Source: Terfezia claveryi (lineage: Eukaryota; Ascomycota; Pezizomycetes; Pezizales; Pezizaceae). From it: DNA of 64,000 nucleotides. The DNA lies in the NCBI GenBank assembly GCA_015179025.1, contig WHUX01000134.1, forward strand, positions 62,001 to 126,000, written 5' to 3'. The stretch's first letter is position 1, and each line of letters opens with the position of its first letter. Made by a program: the position numbers and the translations under genes. This document shows positions 1-12,007 of the stretch, in pieces. Under the pieces are notes generated by a model. It made no database searches, had not been told where the DNA came from, and worked only from the letters and a program-made list of their open reading frames with translations.

Positions 1-1097
1 GCATTACAAGCAACCTCTCGTGGCGCCTGCCCATCTGGCTCCAGATGTGTGCCTCAGGTGGTGTCGTGCTTGGATGCTTCTTTTGCCCTGAATCTCCCCG
101 TTGGTAAGTCTCCATGCACCTTGCTAACCCAGCAGCGTGACTTACAGGAGTATCAATTAGGTTGATTTCGAACGATCGCCATGAAGAAGCTCTGAAGGTC
201 ATGACTGAGTACTATGGTGAAGGAGATCGTGAATCACCACTTGTTCAGCTTTCATATAAGCAAATGGTTGCCGAAATAGCTACTGAGGGTTCCGATAAGC
301 GCTGGTGGGACTACAAGGAGCTCTTCAACTCCAGGAGTGCATGGTGGCGTATGGTTTGTGTCATTGGTATGGGTTTCTTTGGACAGGTACGTGATGATAA
401 CTTCCTCCATGTGAGCATGCAGGACTGACACAACGGTATTCAGTGGGCTGGTAACGGTGCCATTTCTTACTTCATGCCTGTTTTGCTCAACCAAGTTGGA
501 ATCACCGATACTGGTACTCAATTGCTCTACAGTGCCATTCTCTCTGTCATTTCTTGGATTATGGCAACTATCGGTGCCCACTTCACTGATCGCTTGGGCC
601 GCCGGCCTGTATTGTTGTTTGCAACTGCCCTGTTCGTCATTGAATGGTCCATCGTCACTGCACTCTCCTCAACCTATGGCAAAGAATCGAATACAAATGC
701 CCATGGTTCCCGGGCTGCCATTGCCTTTATCTACTTGTTCGGTATCACATACAGTTTTGCGTATACTCCATTACAGGCCCTTTACCCCGTCGAGTGTTTA
801 CCGTTCGAGACACGTGCCAAAGGTATGGGGATGTACAACCTCTTCGTCAACATTGCAGCTTTCTTCAACACCTTTGCGATCCCAATTGCTCTCGAGCGTG
901 TCAAGTGGAAGGTCTACTTTCTCTACATCGCCTGGGATACCTTCCAGTTCATCTTCATCTACTTTTTCTTCGTTGAGACTAAGGGACGCACTCTTGAGGA
1001 AATTAACGAGATCTTTCAGGCATCATACCCCAAGAAGAAGTCATTGGAGAAGAGAATCCTCAAAGAGACTGAATCCGGCCTGCAAGAGGAGCTCTAA
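1..1097 (+). CDS. MFS sugar transporter, lactose-permease type (3' part)
   Basis: Sugar:proton symporter of the fungal major facilitator superfamily, acting in the plasma membrane. The 5' end lies outside the window. Three exons are readable: 1-103, 161-386 and 444-1097. Both introns (57 nt each) have GT-AG ends, and joining them gives one continuous frame ending TAA. Family signatures in order: PESPRWL after the sixth membrane segment, a helix with WAGNGAISYFMP, DRLGRRP (the repeated loop motif of the second half), PVECLPFETRAKGM, and the C-terminal VETKGRTLEEI. At least five hydrophobic segments can be seen in the last exon. The tail is charged (KKKSLEKR). Lactose/galactose-type specificity is suggested by resemblance to Lac12-like fungal permeases; the substrate is inferred. 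No break is visible. Confidence 0.9.
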
Positions 1098-3687
1098 GGG
1101 ATTGCAGGAGGCGTAGTTTATAATGCATTGTTATTTGGTTAAATACAGCTGCGACATCATAAGGCACCCCGAGCCAAAAAGTTTTTCTCCGCATTGAGTG
1201 AAGTGTCTGTTACATTTAATGAACACAGTAGTACGTATATTCTGCATATTTCCTTAAATGCGAAATGTCGAAAAAGTGAGGATGGGCACGCGTACACCGA
1301 ACGTCAGGCATTGTCTGTAACTTGGCAAAAGTTGCAGCAAATTGTTTCATCGCCCGCAGGTGCCAACCAGATCTCTGCCCGAACGCCCAGCTACCAACTA
1401 GACTACATATGTACATACCTTCACCCATCCACTACCTGGAGATATGGAACGTACGTAGGTAGCCTCTCTAGGAGCGGTCGGGTTCGAGACTACGTAGGTA
1501 GTCGACTGGCGAGATGGAAGCAGACTAATGTTTCCTGACCCCGTCACACGAGCAACAGGCCAGCTCTCGCAAGATCCTTCGGAGGAGATCTATACGAGAG
1601 GGTGTGCAATTAGATTAAATGGTTAAATTAATAGGACCTCCTGTCATGCCTGCTCACCTGCAGCTTCTACTGAGCTGACGTCGACATCATTTAGTAATGG
1701 GGTAGTACAGTGTATGGAGTGGTGCAGGGAAGTAAGCGATCAAAACCATAAAAAAATTCTAAAAAGTCTCCTCTATCAAAAGAAATTGGAGAGCTTGTGT
1801 AGTTAGCATGATATATAGGGGGTGTCCTGTGGAAGTCGGCACTCCCGCGTTCTGCTAATATATCTGGCGTTAGAAGGGAGACCCACGATCTCTCTAGTCT
1901 GTTGTCGCCACCAACTCGAGTTGGCAGGTTATTTCTTGGCTCCAGAACACTGCTCTCCAGGAGTTTTCGGATGAAGGATCGTGATATCTAATAATATAGT
2001 TCTCGTACTTTCTCAGACTAGCTGTCGAGCAGAGCACGTATGAAGTGCCAACCAGCCGAGAACAAATCAGGCCTGTCCGCCGCGCCTACGTAACTTCACC
2101 TATTAACTCCTTTCCATCCATACATAGGCAAAAATATTATGTACCCGGCCAAACCCCACAGGCACAACGGCACTATCCATACTTGTTATATTAAGCTTAC
2201 CCTCCAAGAAAGAATGCAAGTTCAGTGCGAGTTTAACGGCGGTTTCTACAACCCATTATTGCATTAACATATAGATTACACTGGTCCTTTAAAAAAAAAG
2301 TGAGACAGCAATATCTGAATTGCAGGCTCTCAATCTGCCAATTACCTACCGGTAGTTTAATTTGTAACGCTTGGTACTTACTTAGGTGAGATCAAGAATT
2401 TTTTTTACCAGGGCCCCCTCGTGTTCTGCGATTGCCGAAGTAACTTATACATCTATGATAGGTACCTGGGCTCGGGTAGCTTATTGAAGATGTCATGCCA
2501 AGGCCCCCTTTGCGAACAATACGTTGAAATTTTGTTCTGCGTCGGAAGATAACGACAGATCCCAAGGTAACCCCCCTAGTCTGGCTTTTAACGTCCAAAA
2601 ATAGTTGCCTTTCGTCGTGATCGTTCCGGTACCGTCAGCAGCGTTTCTGCTGCGTTGATATGTATCACTCGGTAACTTCCGATACTCCTTATTCGATATT
2701 CCTTATGGTTTTTGCTTGAGGGTTCTCTGGATACAAGACCTCTGACGCTCGGTATTTACCCTGAGCAAAAGTGGCTTGGCATGAGGCTAGTTAAAAAAAG
2801 AAATATCAAGGTAGTTCCACTCTCTATATATGAGTTTCAAGATCGCTTCACAAAAACAACCATGTGGACATTAATAGCCCTGTCCAAACAATTGTCACGA
2901 TACTTGGTAGTACCTCACATACTAGTCTGCTTACTCACATACATAGCCTAGAGATATTCTCATACATACTTTCCAAACCCTATTGTTGTTTTGGGCCTAT
3001 TTTAAAAGAGTTTTGGGCCTATATCCATCTATATATAGATTACGTTCCCACAATTCTAGCTACTCAAAGCACTATGTTAAATTCACATAGAAGCGCATAA
3101 CAAAAAAAACGTTATCACGCGATAGTCTAACCGATTGCATTCTTTCCCCAGAGCTCAATTAATTTAATAGCCACTAGCAACCCCCCCTCCGGAAAGAGAC
3201 ATGTATAGGTATGCCTCACTTCATCCACAAAAATCTCTGCCCATGTAGCAATCAAACAAGCATAATTAGAAATACATCTCCAGAATGTAGCAAAAAGAAA
3301 AGAAAAGAAAAGTTAAACGAGAGACCATATAACTCCTGAACGACTCCCCAATCCCAAAGGTTGATACCCTAAAACAATGAAGCGAATGTATAAGTATAGA
3401 CAAAAGAGAATAGGCAAGAATATAAATAATACAAGGGGGGAAGAAGCGAAGGTGAAGAAGTGTATGAAATAAACCCCCGTGAAAATAAAAACATCGGGAG
3501 AAGAAGAAAAGGGTGTACAAGGAAGGCAAGATAGAATAAGAGGTTGAATAGGAGGAAAAGGAGATCCATCAGCAGGATAAAAACTACTTTTACCAAAAGA
3601 AGTAGAGAAGAGTAAAAAAATAAATAATGATATAAATAAAAAGCAACGAAAAAGTAATTACCAAAAATCAAGCATATTGACACCTAT
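1098..3687. other. AT-rich spacer
   Basis: No credible coding region. It contains short low-complexity runs and, near 1590-1610, a partial match (ACGAGAGGGTGTGCAA) to the inner half of the short dispersed motif found elsewhere in the window. Positions 1450-1515 contain a repeated ACGTACGTAGGTAG / CTACGTAGGTAG pattern. The A/G-rich stretch 3290-3660 lies just downstream of the next gene's stop codon (minus strand) and may be its 3' UTR. Confidence 0.5.
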
Positions 3688-6600
3688 CTACGCCTCCGCC
3701 AGTGGTTCCCCCCTAACTTGCCTCTCCAACCTCTCCCTCACCTCCTCAAATTGATTTCCAATTGCCTCTTTCCACTCGCTCTCCAGCAACTTTACTTTCT
3801 CTTTCAAATCATCCGTCAATCTCCTCTCTTCAACCTCCTCACTCACATCGCCTGGCCCTGCTGCCTTGCCCTCGCTATTGTTCAATCTCCATTTGGCCTT
3901 TGCCGAGCTCGTCTTCACCTCGTGCAGCAAGCAAAGCAAGTTTGTCTGCGCCTCAACAAATTGATAGCAGCTCCTTTCTGCAAAGTAAACCTTCTCCTTG
4001 AGGTAAATCAGAGGATTCTCCTCGTACTCAGGGTTCTCATGAGCTTCTTCAGGTGGAACGATAGGCTCGACGTTTTCAAGATCATGTGGGATCTTCTCGA
4101 AACATTCAGAGACTAAGGGGGCAATATCCCAAAAACATGAGATCTGGATCTCCACTCCCTTAAGAACATTTTCCTCCATCACGGCAAGAAATTCTTCAAA
4201 TCGCTTGAGTGAAGCCTGATCGTTTTCAATTCTTCGCGCAAGCTCATCTTTGGTAAAAAACTCCTCCGCCTCGCGAATTCGGTCACCCTGGCGAGTGTTA
4301 TAGAATGGAGTGACGATGACGTCCTTGTACCTCTTATTTCGATCCTTGAGTAGCTCATGCACTTCACGATACAGAATCTCCTTCAGATCGAAAAGCCACT
4401 TGAGAAGAGTGAGCTTCTCCAGCAATTCTGGAATTTCGTCGCCTTCCTTGTCTCTGTTGTTAATGCTGTTGACACTGCTTGCCACGATTTCCGCCTGCAC
4501 TTGATCGTATGACTCGCTTGCCAAGGCTACCCGTTCCATCAGCCCAGAATGTACAATGTCCACTACCTCCTTCTGAAATCTTTCGAATTCCTCCTTAAGC
4601 TCCGCAACCTTCCTATCATTTTCCTCTGACTCGAAGTCACGGTCCATAGCGTCAACCTGTTCATAATTGATCTTGCCATCCTGATATAGTTGTTGCACCG
4701 CTTCAGAATGTTGGTGTCTACGCTTCCGTGCTTCCATCGCAGCATTCTCTTTCTTCTTCTGTGAAGAGGTCTGGAATTCTTTCGAGATGATGTGCAACTC
4801 TTCGAGATCGTTAAGGTTACGTACCAGGTTACGAAAGTCGGCAAGTTGCGGGTGACAGTTGTTTACAGCGGGAAAAGTGCGTGGGTACGGTGGGAGTAGT
4901 GTGAGTAACGGGAGGATATCAAGCCGGATCTTGGGTCTTCGCTGTTGCTGAGGTGGTTGTTGTTCTTGAATGGCCTGTAGAGATTGCCCATATTGTTGAT
5001 ACTGCTGTTGTGGGTACTGTGGCACTTGGGGCAGCTGCTGTTGATGCTGTTGCTGCTGAGTTGGCTGCTGATACCCTGGATAAATACCCGAGCTTGGAGC
5101 AACACCTTGTATCCCTCCCTTATAATCCGGTGGGTACTCTGCTTTGCCCATATAACTCGCTGCATCAGTTGCTTGGCTGATCACGCTATACCTGTTCGTC
5201 GCCTCCATCGCAATCTCTCGAAGTGAACTCTTCGTCGGCCTTCTCTGCCCTCTTGACCCACTGTACTGCAACCCCATCCCGTCGCTCCTCACGAAGCCAA
5301 AGTCACTATCACCATTCTGTGAGCTCTCCCACCATCGAGAAGAGGCACGCCCTCTTGAGCGCTGCTCATCATCCTCAAATGCTGCAGAGAGAACACTTCG
5401 GGGATTTTTCCGGAAGCCAGTTAAAGATGAAAATCCAGCGGGCACGGATGTAGGTGAGACGGGATTTGAGTGTTCTCCCCACCAGCTAGGCTGCCTACGG
5501 GACCTGTTACGTTGCATCCCACTCATCGTGGTATCTCCATCCGGAAGCATTGGGCTCGGAAGGTCTGGAACAACACTTCCCCGGTTTTTCCTTAAAACTA
5601 ATCCAACTTTTGCCCCGTTCCTCCGCATAGCAGCCAACCCATATTTCTGCTCCCGAAGCTCCCATTCATGTTTCACCCAGTTGATAAAGATGTTAATACC
5701 TTCGTCATCCGATTTTGCTATAGCTTCTGCGCTGACCATCTCATGATACCTGGCATTTGCGCCAGTGCATGAATCTATATCACCAGAACGATCCCCATCG
5801 TTGGTGCTCGCTTGATCCAGAAATTCCCGGCTATCCTGAGTGGTCGGAGGGGGTGTCAAGAGCTGGCGGGGCTGTTGCTGGTTATTCGGGGATGGAGATG
5901 ATTGTAATATCCCCCGCCATGGATTGTTACTTGGCTCGATTGGGCTCCTGGCCTCGGAGATTATGGGTTGCCCAGGAACTACCAACCGTGGGGAATTCCG
6001 CAGATGCTCATGGCCAGAATCGATCGACATTTTGCGCTTAGGTGGTGGGGGAGGTGCAGCAGCTATTTGAGGAACCGGTGATTGGTGATATTGGGCCAGT
6101 TGTGGCTGAGTATACGGCTGCTGCTGTGTGGTCGCCACTGGAGCGGTTGCAGTGGATGACTTGCTGGGGGGATTGGTTTGGTTCTGATATACTTGTTGGA
6201 AATGGTTCTGTGCTTGATTTGTATGCTGTTGGTTCTGCTGCTGAGGAGGCTGTTGGAGCTGCCCGGTCGCTGTCACATTTGTAGTACTCACGCTAGGTGC
6301 GACCCTATTCCCCATTGTGGTCACCAGTGACGACGTTCGCGAGTACATTTCATTCAATACAGGTGGCCGCGTCATATTTTGTCTTCCTTGAGGCGATTGT
6401 GCCGGAGCTGGAGACTCGTTCCTCAATGTTTGTGTGCTAGTCCTGTGTGGACTATCTATTCTCTGGTGAGGAGGTGGGCCTGGCGGCGGCGGCGGAATGC
6501 TTGACTGTGGCTGCTGCTGCGGTGGAGGCCCTGGTGGTGGTGGTGGTGGTACTACCTCTGTTATTCCCTCAAAGCTTGTCTGATGCTGTAATCCGCTCGG

Positions 6601-7577
6601 GGGTGGAGACACATTCCTCCGATAACCATGGAAGCCACCCGATTGTGAAAATGGCGTTAATGGAGTCGCCTGACTAGACGACATACTCTGATTGTACGGT
6701 GACATAGGAGAGAAAGCTGCAGTCGATGGAGTAGTCGTGTTTGAGGCATGAAATTGGTGGGGAGTTACTGGAGACTGCTGTTGGATCGGCTGCGAACCCC
6801 ACGATTGCGTTTGAATTCGTTGTATTTGAGCATGTCTTGTCGGTTGCGCTTGCTGAGTTGGGGCCGGCGTATTCGTATTGCTAACTGGAGGGGAATAGGG
6901 CGGTGGTGGGGCTATATTTCCAGCTGGTCAGCAAACGACATATATAGATATAAAGTTATCCGTGCTTCCTCCAAAACGGTTGACTATGCATATTTATATG
7001 AGATCTAGCTCTTAATCTGGAAATCTGTAGACGGGAAGGTGCTGTGCATCGCCCAATATCATGATCGCAGCTATACATTCCCGGAGGCAGGGCCCCGAAA
7101 GCTTGAATGTAAAAGAAATTTTTGGAAATTGATTATATTAGAAAATGAAATTGTAAGCTGCTCCTCTTGATAGGACGCTTAATACATAGATGAGGGTATC
7201 GAAATGAAAAATATCGATGGAAAGGAAAAGGAAATCTTACGATCACCCGTTTGCTGTGGTTGAATTTGTTGAAACTGCTGCACTGGTGGTGTAACAACTC
7301 TTCCATATTCCAAACCTCCAAAATCACGCGGATTGTATTCTCCACTGCGGTGCGGACTCTGGCTCGCAACTCTAGGCCCAGGATACGGACTTATTGGTGT
7401 ATTCCCATTACTGTTATATGAAGCAGGGTTATACCGTAGGTGTGGATTGTAGGGGGATGTCGTGCTTTGTGGATGTTGTGGTGATGGATATGATGACCTA
7501 GGAATCTCCAATTGTGTATTACCACCCAGGCGCCTTTGTTGATGTTGTGGCGGTGGTGAAGGGTAAAATGTCGACAT
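3688..7577 (-). CDS. Pro/Gln-rich protein with C-terminal helical region, unknown function
   Basis: Two exons: 7577-7241 and 6923-3688, joined over a 317-nt intron that starts GTAAGA and ends CTGACCAG. The join completes a Pro codon and gives 1190 aa. Residues 1 to about 420 are low-complexity, rich in Pro, Gln and Ser, with polyproline runs and poly-Gln. A conserved-looking block lies near residues 510-560 (NWVKHEWELREQKYG). After another Gln-rich stretch comes an ordered part, from about 775 to the end: a hydrophobic strand (ILPLLTLLPPYP), then long charged helices likely to form coiled coil. I do not recognise the family. The layout suits a scaffold or transcription-associated protein, but no catalytic motif is visible. 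The start was chosen because the first exon opens with ATG and is in frame with the main exon. Confidence 0.82.
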
Positions 7578-9631
7578 TGTAAAGTCGCGTAACCTGCTGA
7601 AAAGTGATGTGGCAGGTATCTTGAATATGTCCTGCGGTGGTCAATACAGAATAACCTGTTTGACCTTACCTTATATCTGTGATTGTTTCCACGGTAGGAG
7701 CTGTTAGTTTTGACTTACTAGTGTACCAGCGTATGGTCAGAATACAGAGGTAAATAGAGTGAAGAAAGGTGGGGGAAGGATGAAGTAGATGTAGTCAGCA
7801 GTGGCTGGGGTATGAGGAGCATCAAGCGAGATCAATTGCAAAATATACCTTGCCTTACCGGCGTGATCAACCTAGATTGAGACCCAACGCCTTCGTCCGT
7901 GCGCCTACCCCCGTAAATGGTTTGTTATGCTTATTGAGTTAAAGCCCTATGCAGAATTCGAGAGGCTCTTTCGTCGACGTTGAAGAACGATGTTGGCCTA
8001 CCTCGGACTAGGGCGCCAGCTGTCCAGGATACAGGCAGGCCTTGTGCTGTAGATTGGTTGGTTGGTTGGCAATTAGATTAACCTAAAGGAGATTGTTATA
8101 GGCAATAGCTAGCAAGGGAGGAGATCCAATCCCACTCTCGTTTGTCGTGATACTCGAGAGAGGGGAGAAAGATCAAGGAGATTGACGATGGTCCTATATT
8201 TGGACACATCTCCTGGCACAAACACCTATAAATAGGTGAGCCTTCTTTTTCACACACCGAGGAGGTTCACAAGCGAGACGTACTGTACCTACTCCCAATC
8301 CTCCCATCCAATCTTAACTCTAGCCGCCGTGCAGGGTGCCCCGCTTTCTTGATTGGTTTCCAGTCAACTGACTGAAACTAAAGTGGCACCCCGCCAAACT
8401 TAATCACGTTTAGCTGAGACCCGCAGCGCCGGTCTCACGAAATCAACGATTCACTTTCATCATGAGCAATGAGGTAACTTGCTTGACAGGGCAGCGATCG
8501 CCACAGTAGTCCAGGGGTAAATGATAAAAATACCCTAGATCGGCACTGTTATAGCTGGAGTACCGGTACCCCATATCCTCCGGAATTCGAACTTCATTCA
8601 ACCATTTGCAGTGGGGGACAGTCAATTTGGTATCAATCGTAAACGAACTGAATTCCCAAACATATCTTTCTGCCGGCTAGCAACGAGCTCAATATAGAGC
8701 AACGCCATCAGTATACTGTTAGAGGTCAGATTAAGCTGTCATATCTAAATATTCTAACCATGCACGTGGCTGGTGCCGACCTCGTGCAGTACATTGTCGT
8801 TGCACCCTTTCGCAGCCAACAGCTAGGAAGTGCAAGGAAATCGATTATCATGACTTGCGTTGATAGAAACTCGTATGATTCTAAACCGACTTGGAATGTT
8901 CACCAGCGCTTTTCTTTTAGTCTGGTTGGCACAACACCCTCGTAGTCTTTAGCCCACCAGACTACTTTTCTTGGCTAAAGATCAAAGACTTCCCCGACTT
9001 AACCATTCTAGGAGTTTACCGTTACCTAGTTCTTCTGCCTATTTAGAGTTAGTGCCAACAAGGCTATTAGAGTTAGACTGGTTGACTCGTCACAACACAT
9101 CACATGCATGAAGGTATTCTGGTTGGCACAAGCCCCCCACCAGACTAACACGCATGCATGCAGGTCCAACCTCAAACCGTCTCTGTGGCCTTTTGGAGAG
9201 CACCAGACTAGCACCAATTTAGCGAAAGGCCACCGAATGCGGCATAATCTAAATATCTTCTGTCGGGCACGAGACTACTTCTGTCACGGCCGGTAGATAG
9301 CTGGCCGTCCATGGTTGTGGCGTGCCAACCAGACTAGGTAGGTTGTGGCATTGATAATGGAAGGCTGACTAGCTGAGATAATCATTTGCAATTGTGTGGG
9401 GCACGAGGCTATGATATAAATTAGTCTGGTTGGCACAACCCCCCCGGAACGGGGATATAAATAATCTTAGCGTCGAACTCAGGATAGGTTGTGTGATATG
9501 CTGTCCTGTACATACATATGTACCGGTACCACATGACTGCATATTGCCTGCATATAGCCTACATATAAACTAAGTACACAGAAGTTGCGGTGGCTGACCT
9601 CAAGGGCCATATTTAAAGGAGCTTAGAGTTG
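7578..9631. other. Spacer upstream of the Pro/Gln-rich gene
   Basis: Presumed promoter and 5' leader of the minus-strand gene, followed by non-coding DNA. No gene or RNA is recognised. The distal part (from 8918) carries a cluster of the short dispersed motif described separately. Confidence 0.45.
8918..9440. repeat. Cluster of short dispersed motif (TAGTCTGGTTGGCACAAC type)
   Basis: Copies on the plus strand at 8918, 9115 and 9422, and in reverse orientation at 8955, 9137, 9201 and 9321. A weaker variant starts at 9072. The copies at 9115 and 9137 face each other around a C-run and could form a small hairpin, as could those at 8918 and 8955. The same word recurs at many other sites in the window, always outside recognised coding exons. 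Confidence 0.8.
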
Positions 9632-10109
9632 TCATGTGATGTCGACGAGGCTAACATTTTGTGTTGGAATCGGGTGCTTGGGCGGGTGGCTTGGGTTGGG
9701 GCTGTTCAACACCTCGTTCTTTGTTGTCTTTGTTCTGCTTGAAAGGAACTGCCGTCCTTTGTCTCTATTGTGGCTATTGTTGCTGATGCTGCTCTTGGTT
9801 ACACTGGTCTATTTACACCATCCTAAAAGTTCCTGTCTGAACTACAATATAATTTATATATGAAAGCAAGTACTGCAATACAGCCACAAGTACCTAACCA
9901 TCCGTCCTTATGCCCCTCTCATTCCCTGATACGCCGCCAATCTGCATTTTGTCAACCCTTTTCTCTCGAGGCCCTGGTGTCGTTCCTGACTACCTTGACG
10001 AGGAAGCCGAGGACCACGATGCTGCCAATACCCCCCCCCCCCCACCCCCCAACTAAAGCGCTACCTGCCTTTCTTTCTCGCGTTTGTCCGTCGGCCAGCC
10101 TGCGTCAAG

Positions 10110-11568
10110 CATTACAATCCACAATTTGTACAGGAAGCATTGGTGGAGGGATGGAACCATCAGCATCCTAATGGCAATCCAGAAGTTCCACTATTTGCCT
10201 GCCTACGTACAACAATGGCTCCTAAAACGCTGATCCATGTGCTTGAGAACCGGTGGCAGATGGCAAGTGTCAAAATTGGGAGATGCCTTTGTGTAACATT
10301 TCTACAGGTTATGAGCCCGGTAAGCTCTTAGCTACTGGGTCTCTATGAAGGGCCAACTCTCTATTGCTACTGCCTCTATTATTGTTACCGGTCCCTCTAC
10401 CTGTCAGTTCTTCAAAATGTCAAATCCAACACCTCTAGATTATTTCGTTACCAAAGTGGGAACAGTCCCACGCCTTACATATGGGCTTGGTCCAATGCCA
10501 TCAAATACTCTCATTGGAATGGACTGCTGGGATATTGTGTCGGGTACCGAGAAACCTCCCGAGGTTTCAGAAGAAGAGGAAGCGAACAAGCCAGTTTCTA
10601 TTATTTATGGATCAATTACTCCAGTACACGTTTCAGGGATGTGATGCCGCAGAATGTGGATAGCAGAATGTGGATAATAGAGACCAGTAGCTAAGAGCTT
10701 ACCGGGCTCACGACCTAGTGGACAACCTCAAACCACAACGCCCCAATGTCCCCCCGGCGGACCAGCTAGTGGCTCGAGCAGCACCATCACCCTCGGAGCG
10801 AGGCCCCGGAGAGCCAATCGCTCTCGCCCCGGAGATGGTGGCCTGGGCGGTGACCAATGTCGCCTTAATCCATCGAATGCCGGGTTTCGACGATGGAGTC
10901 AATCATGATGCCTCTGTGGCTTGGAATAACCACGCCAATCTTGCGTTTATCCTTCCTGGAGGTAACCCCCATTACGGTTTGCCTCCCCCATTCCCTGCAC
11001 AACCTCTCCCACCTGCAGCTGGTCCTGTCGTGGATGCCTGGCAATAACTCGCGCCATTCAAACTGTGGCGGCATCCCTTGAGGTACCACTACAAGGGTTC
11101 GTTCGTAGTAGTCAACAGTGCAACTGTGCTGATGCCACCGTTCAGAAGGTCAACCCCACGAGCGAGCTCTTCCCATGGAGGGACCCACATGTACCGGCTC
11201 CGGAGGACCACTACTTTTTGCGCAGCGACTTCGCATTTTTTGCGAATATTGTGCAGGAGTTGGCGGGAGGAACTTGCGTCAGGGAGGTACTGATTTCCTT
11301 GACGAACTTGGACGAAGACAGTGGTTGGGTGCTTACTCGCTTCATCGGCATCACCTATATAAGGCATATGCATTTGTGGGCGGCACAGATGGATAGTGAC
11401 CTGAAACGACACCTCTGTGACGGGGGCACCGTATTTGTTCAGGTGATCCTGCGAGCCTCTCAACTCCATCCACAACCTGCCCCTGTGGTTAACCCCTCCA
11501 CATGCTGGAAATCTAGCGTGGACAGGGTAGGAAAAGTTACAGGTGACGGATGGTTACTTGTGGCTGTA
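10110..11568 (+). pseudogene. Unrecognised decayed coding region inside the long-TIR element
   Basis: Three open stretches in different frames look protein-like: about 10120-10305 (…VEGWNHQHPNGNP…), 10718-11047 (…APEMVAWAVTNVALIHRMPG…) and 11065-11568 (…WVLTRFIGITYIRHMHLWAA…). The first is interrupted by a 399-bp inverted-repeat insertion. The second and third are separated by a stop and a frame change near 11047. The third runs into another small element at 11570, which supplies an artificial C-terminus. I do not recognise the family; it could be cargo or the remains of the element's own protein. Composition is more GC-rich than the flanking spacers. Confidence 0.45.
10312..10710. mobile_element. 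Nested 399-bp inverted-repeat element
   Basis: The left arm 10312-10344 and right arm 10679-10710 are almost perfect inverted repeats beginning TGAGCCCGGTAAGCTC, differing by one G. Weaker similarity continues outward to flanking TA dinucleotides. The element interrupts the decayed coding region and itself contains a 99-codon open frame (10345-10644) with an acidic stretch SEEEEAN. Size and arms are MITE-like. Confidence 0.8.
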
Positions 11569-11569
11569 C

Positions 11570-11757
11570 CGGGAAAACTGGTGAATAAGAGCCCTTGTCA
11601 ATATCTTCTTGATCTTCCCTTTAATGATAGCAGCGTTACTACTTGTGGCAAGATAGGCAGACTTGGCTCACGATTGTGACTTACTTTACCGCTGTGTCAC
11701 TGATTCTACTGTTGTGATCCACTTTTTGACAAGGGCTCTTATTCACCAGTTTTCCCG
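11570..11757. mobile_element. Nested 188-bp MITE with 32-bp perfect TIRs
   Basis: Arms 11570-11601 and 11726-11757 are exact inverted repeats starting CGGGAAAACTGGTGAATAAG. TA dinucleotides lie one base outside each arm, consistent with a Tc1/mariner-type TA insertion. It sits directly against the inner edge of the right long inverted end of the enclosing element, and it ends the open frame that runs in from 11065. Confidence 0.85.
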
Positions 11758-12007
11758 ATATATTTACAGTACTTGCTTGCATATATAATACATATTATAA
11801 TACATACAGGACTTTTGGAGTGGTTTACATAGACCACTGCAACAAAGAACAGCGTCAGCAACAATCGCGACAGTAGAGAGAGTAGAGACAAAAGACGGCA
11901 GTTCTTTTCAAGCAGAACAAAGACAACAAAGAAGAGGTAGAACAGTCCCAAGATCATACAAATATTCCAACATATTAAGCAACATTTGGTCGCTTGGCTT
12001 CACGTGA

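Larger units (their letters stand above)
9632..12007. mobile_element. 2.4-kb element with long degenerate inverted ends
   Basis: The first roughly 250 bp and the last roughly 250 bp are imperfect inverted copies of each other. Both ends start with a near-identical octamer (TCATGTGA on the left, TCACGTGA on the right). They share long blocks such as TTTGTTGTCTTTGTTCTGCT, GAACTGCCGTC and GCAAGTACTG in opposite orientation. Flanks TAGAGTTG (left) and TAGAGAGG (right) could be a decayed 8-bp target duplication. The interior carries decayed coding sequence of unknown type and two smaller nested inverted-repeat elements. No transposase is recognised, so this looks like a non-autonomous or foldback-like DNA element with captured sequence. 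Confidence 0.75.

Noticed and set aside
457..1116. Alternative open frames over the sugar transporter
   Set aside because: They overlap the transporter exon in other frames and lack its conserved motifs; codon pattern fits only the transporter frame.
1470..1515. Possible tRNA fragment (GGGTTCGAGAC)
   Set aside because: It belongs to a short repeat with ACGTAGGTAG words; no cloverleaf can be drawn.
8918..9440. CRISPR-like array reading of the repeated motif
   Set aside because: Copies are irregularly spaced and in both orientations, the genome is eukaryotic, and no cas-like gene is present.
10020..10045. C-run as a telomere-like or regulatory repeat
   Set aside because: A simple homopolymer with a few interruptions; no periodic unit.
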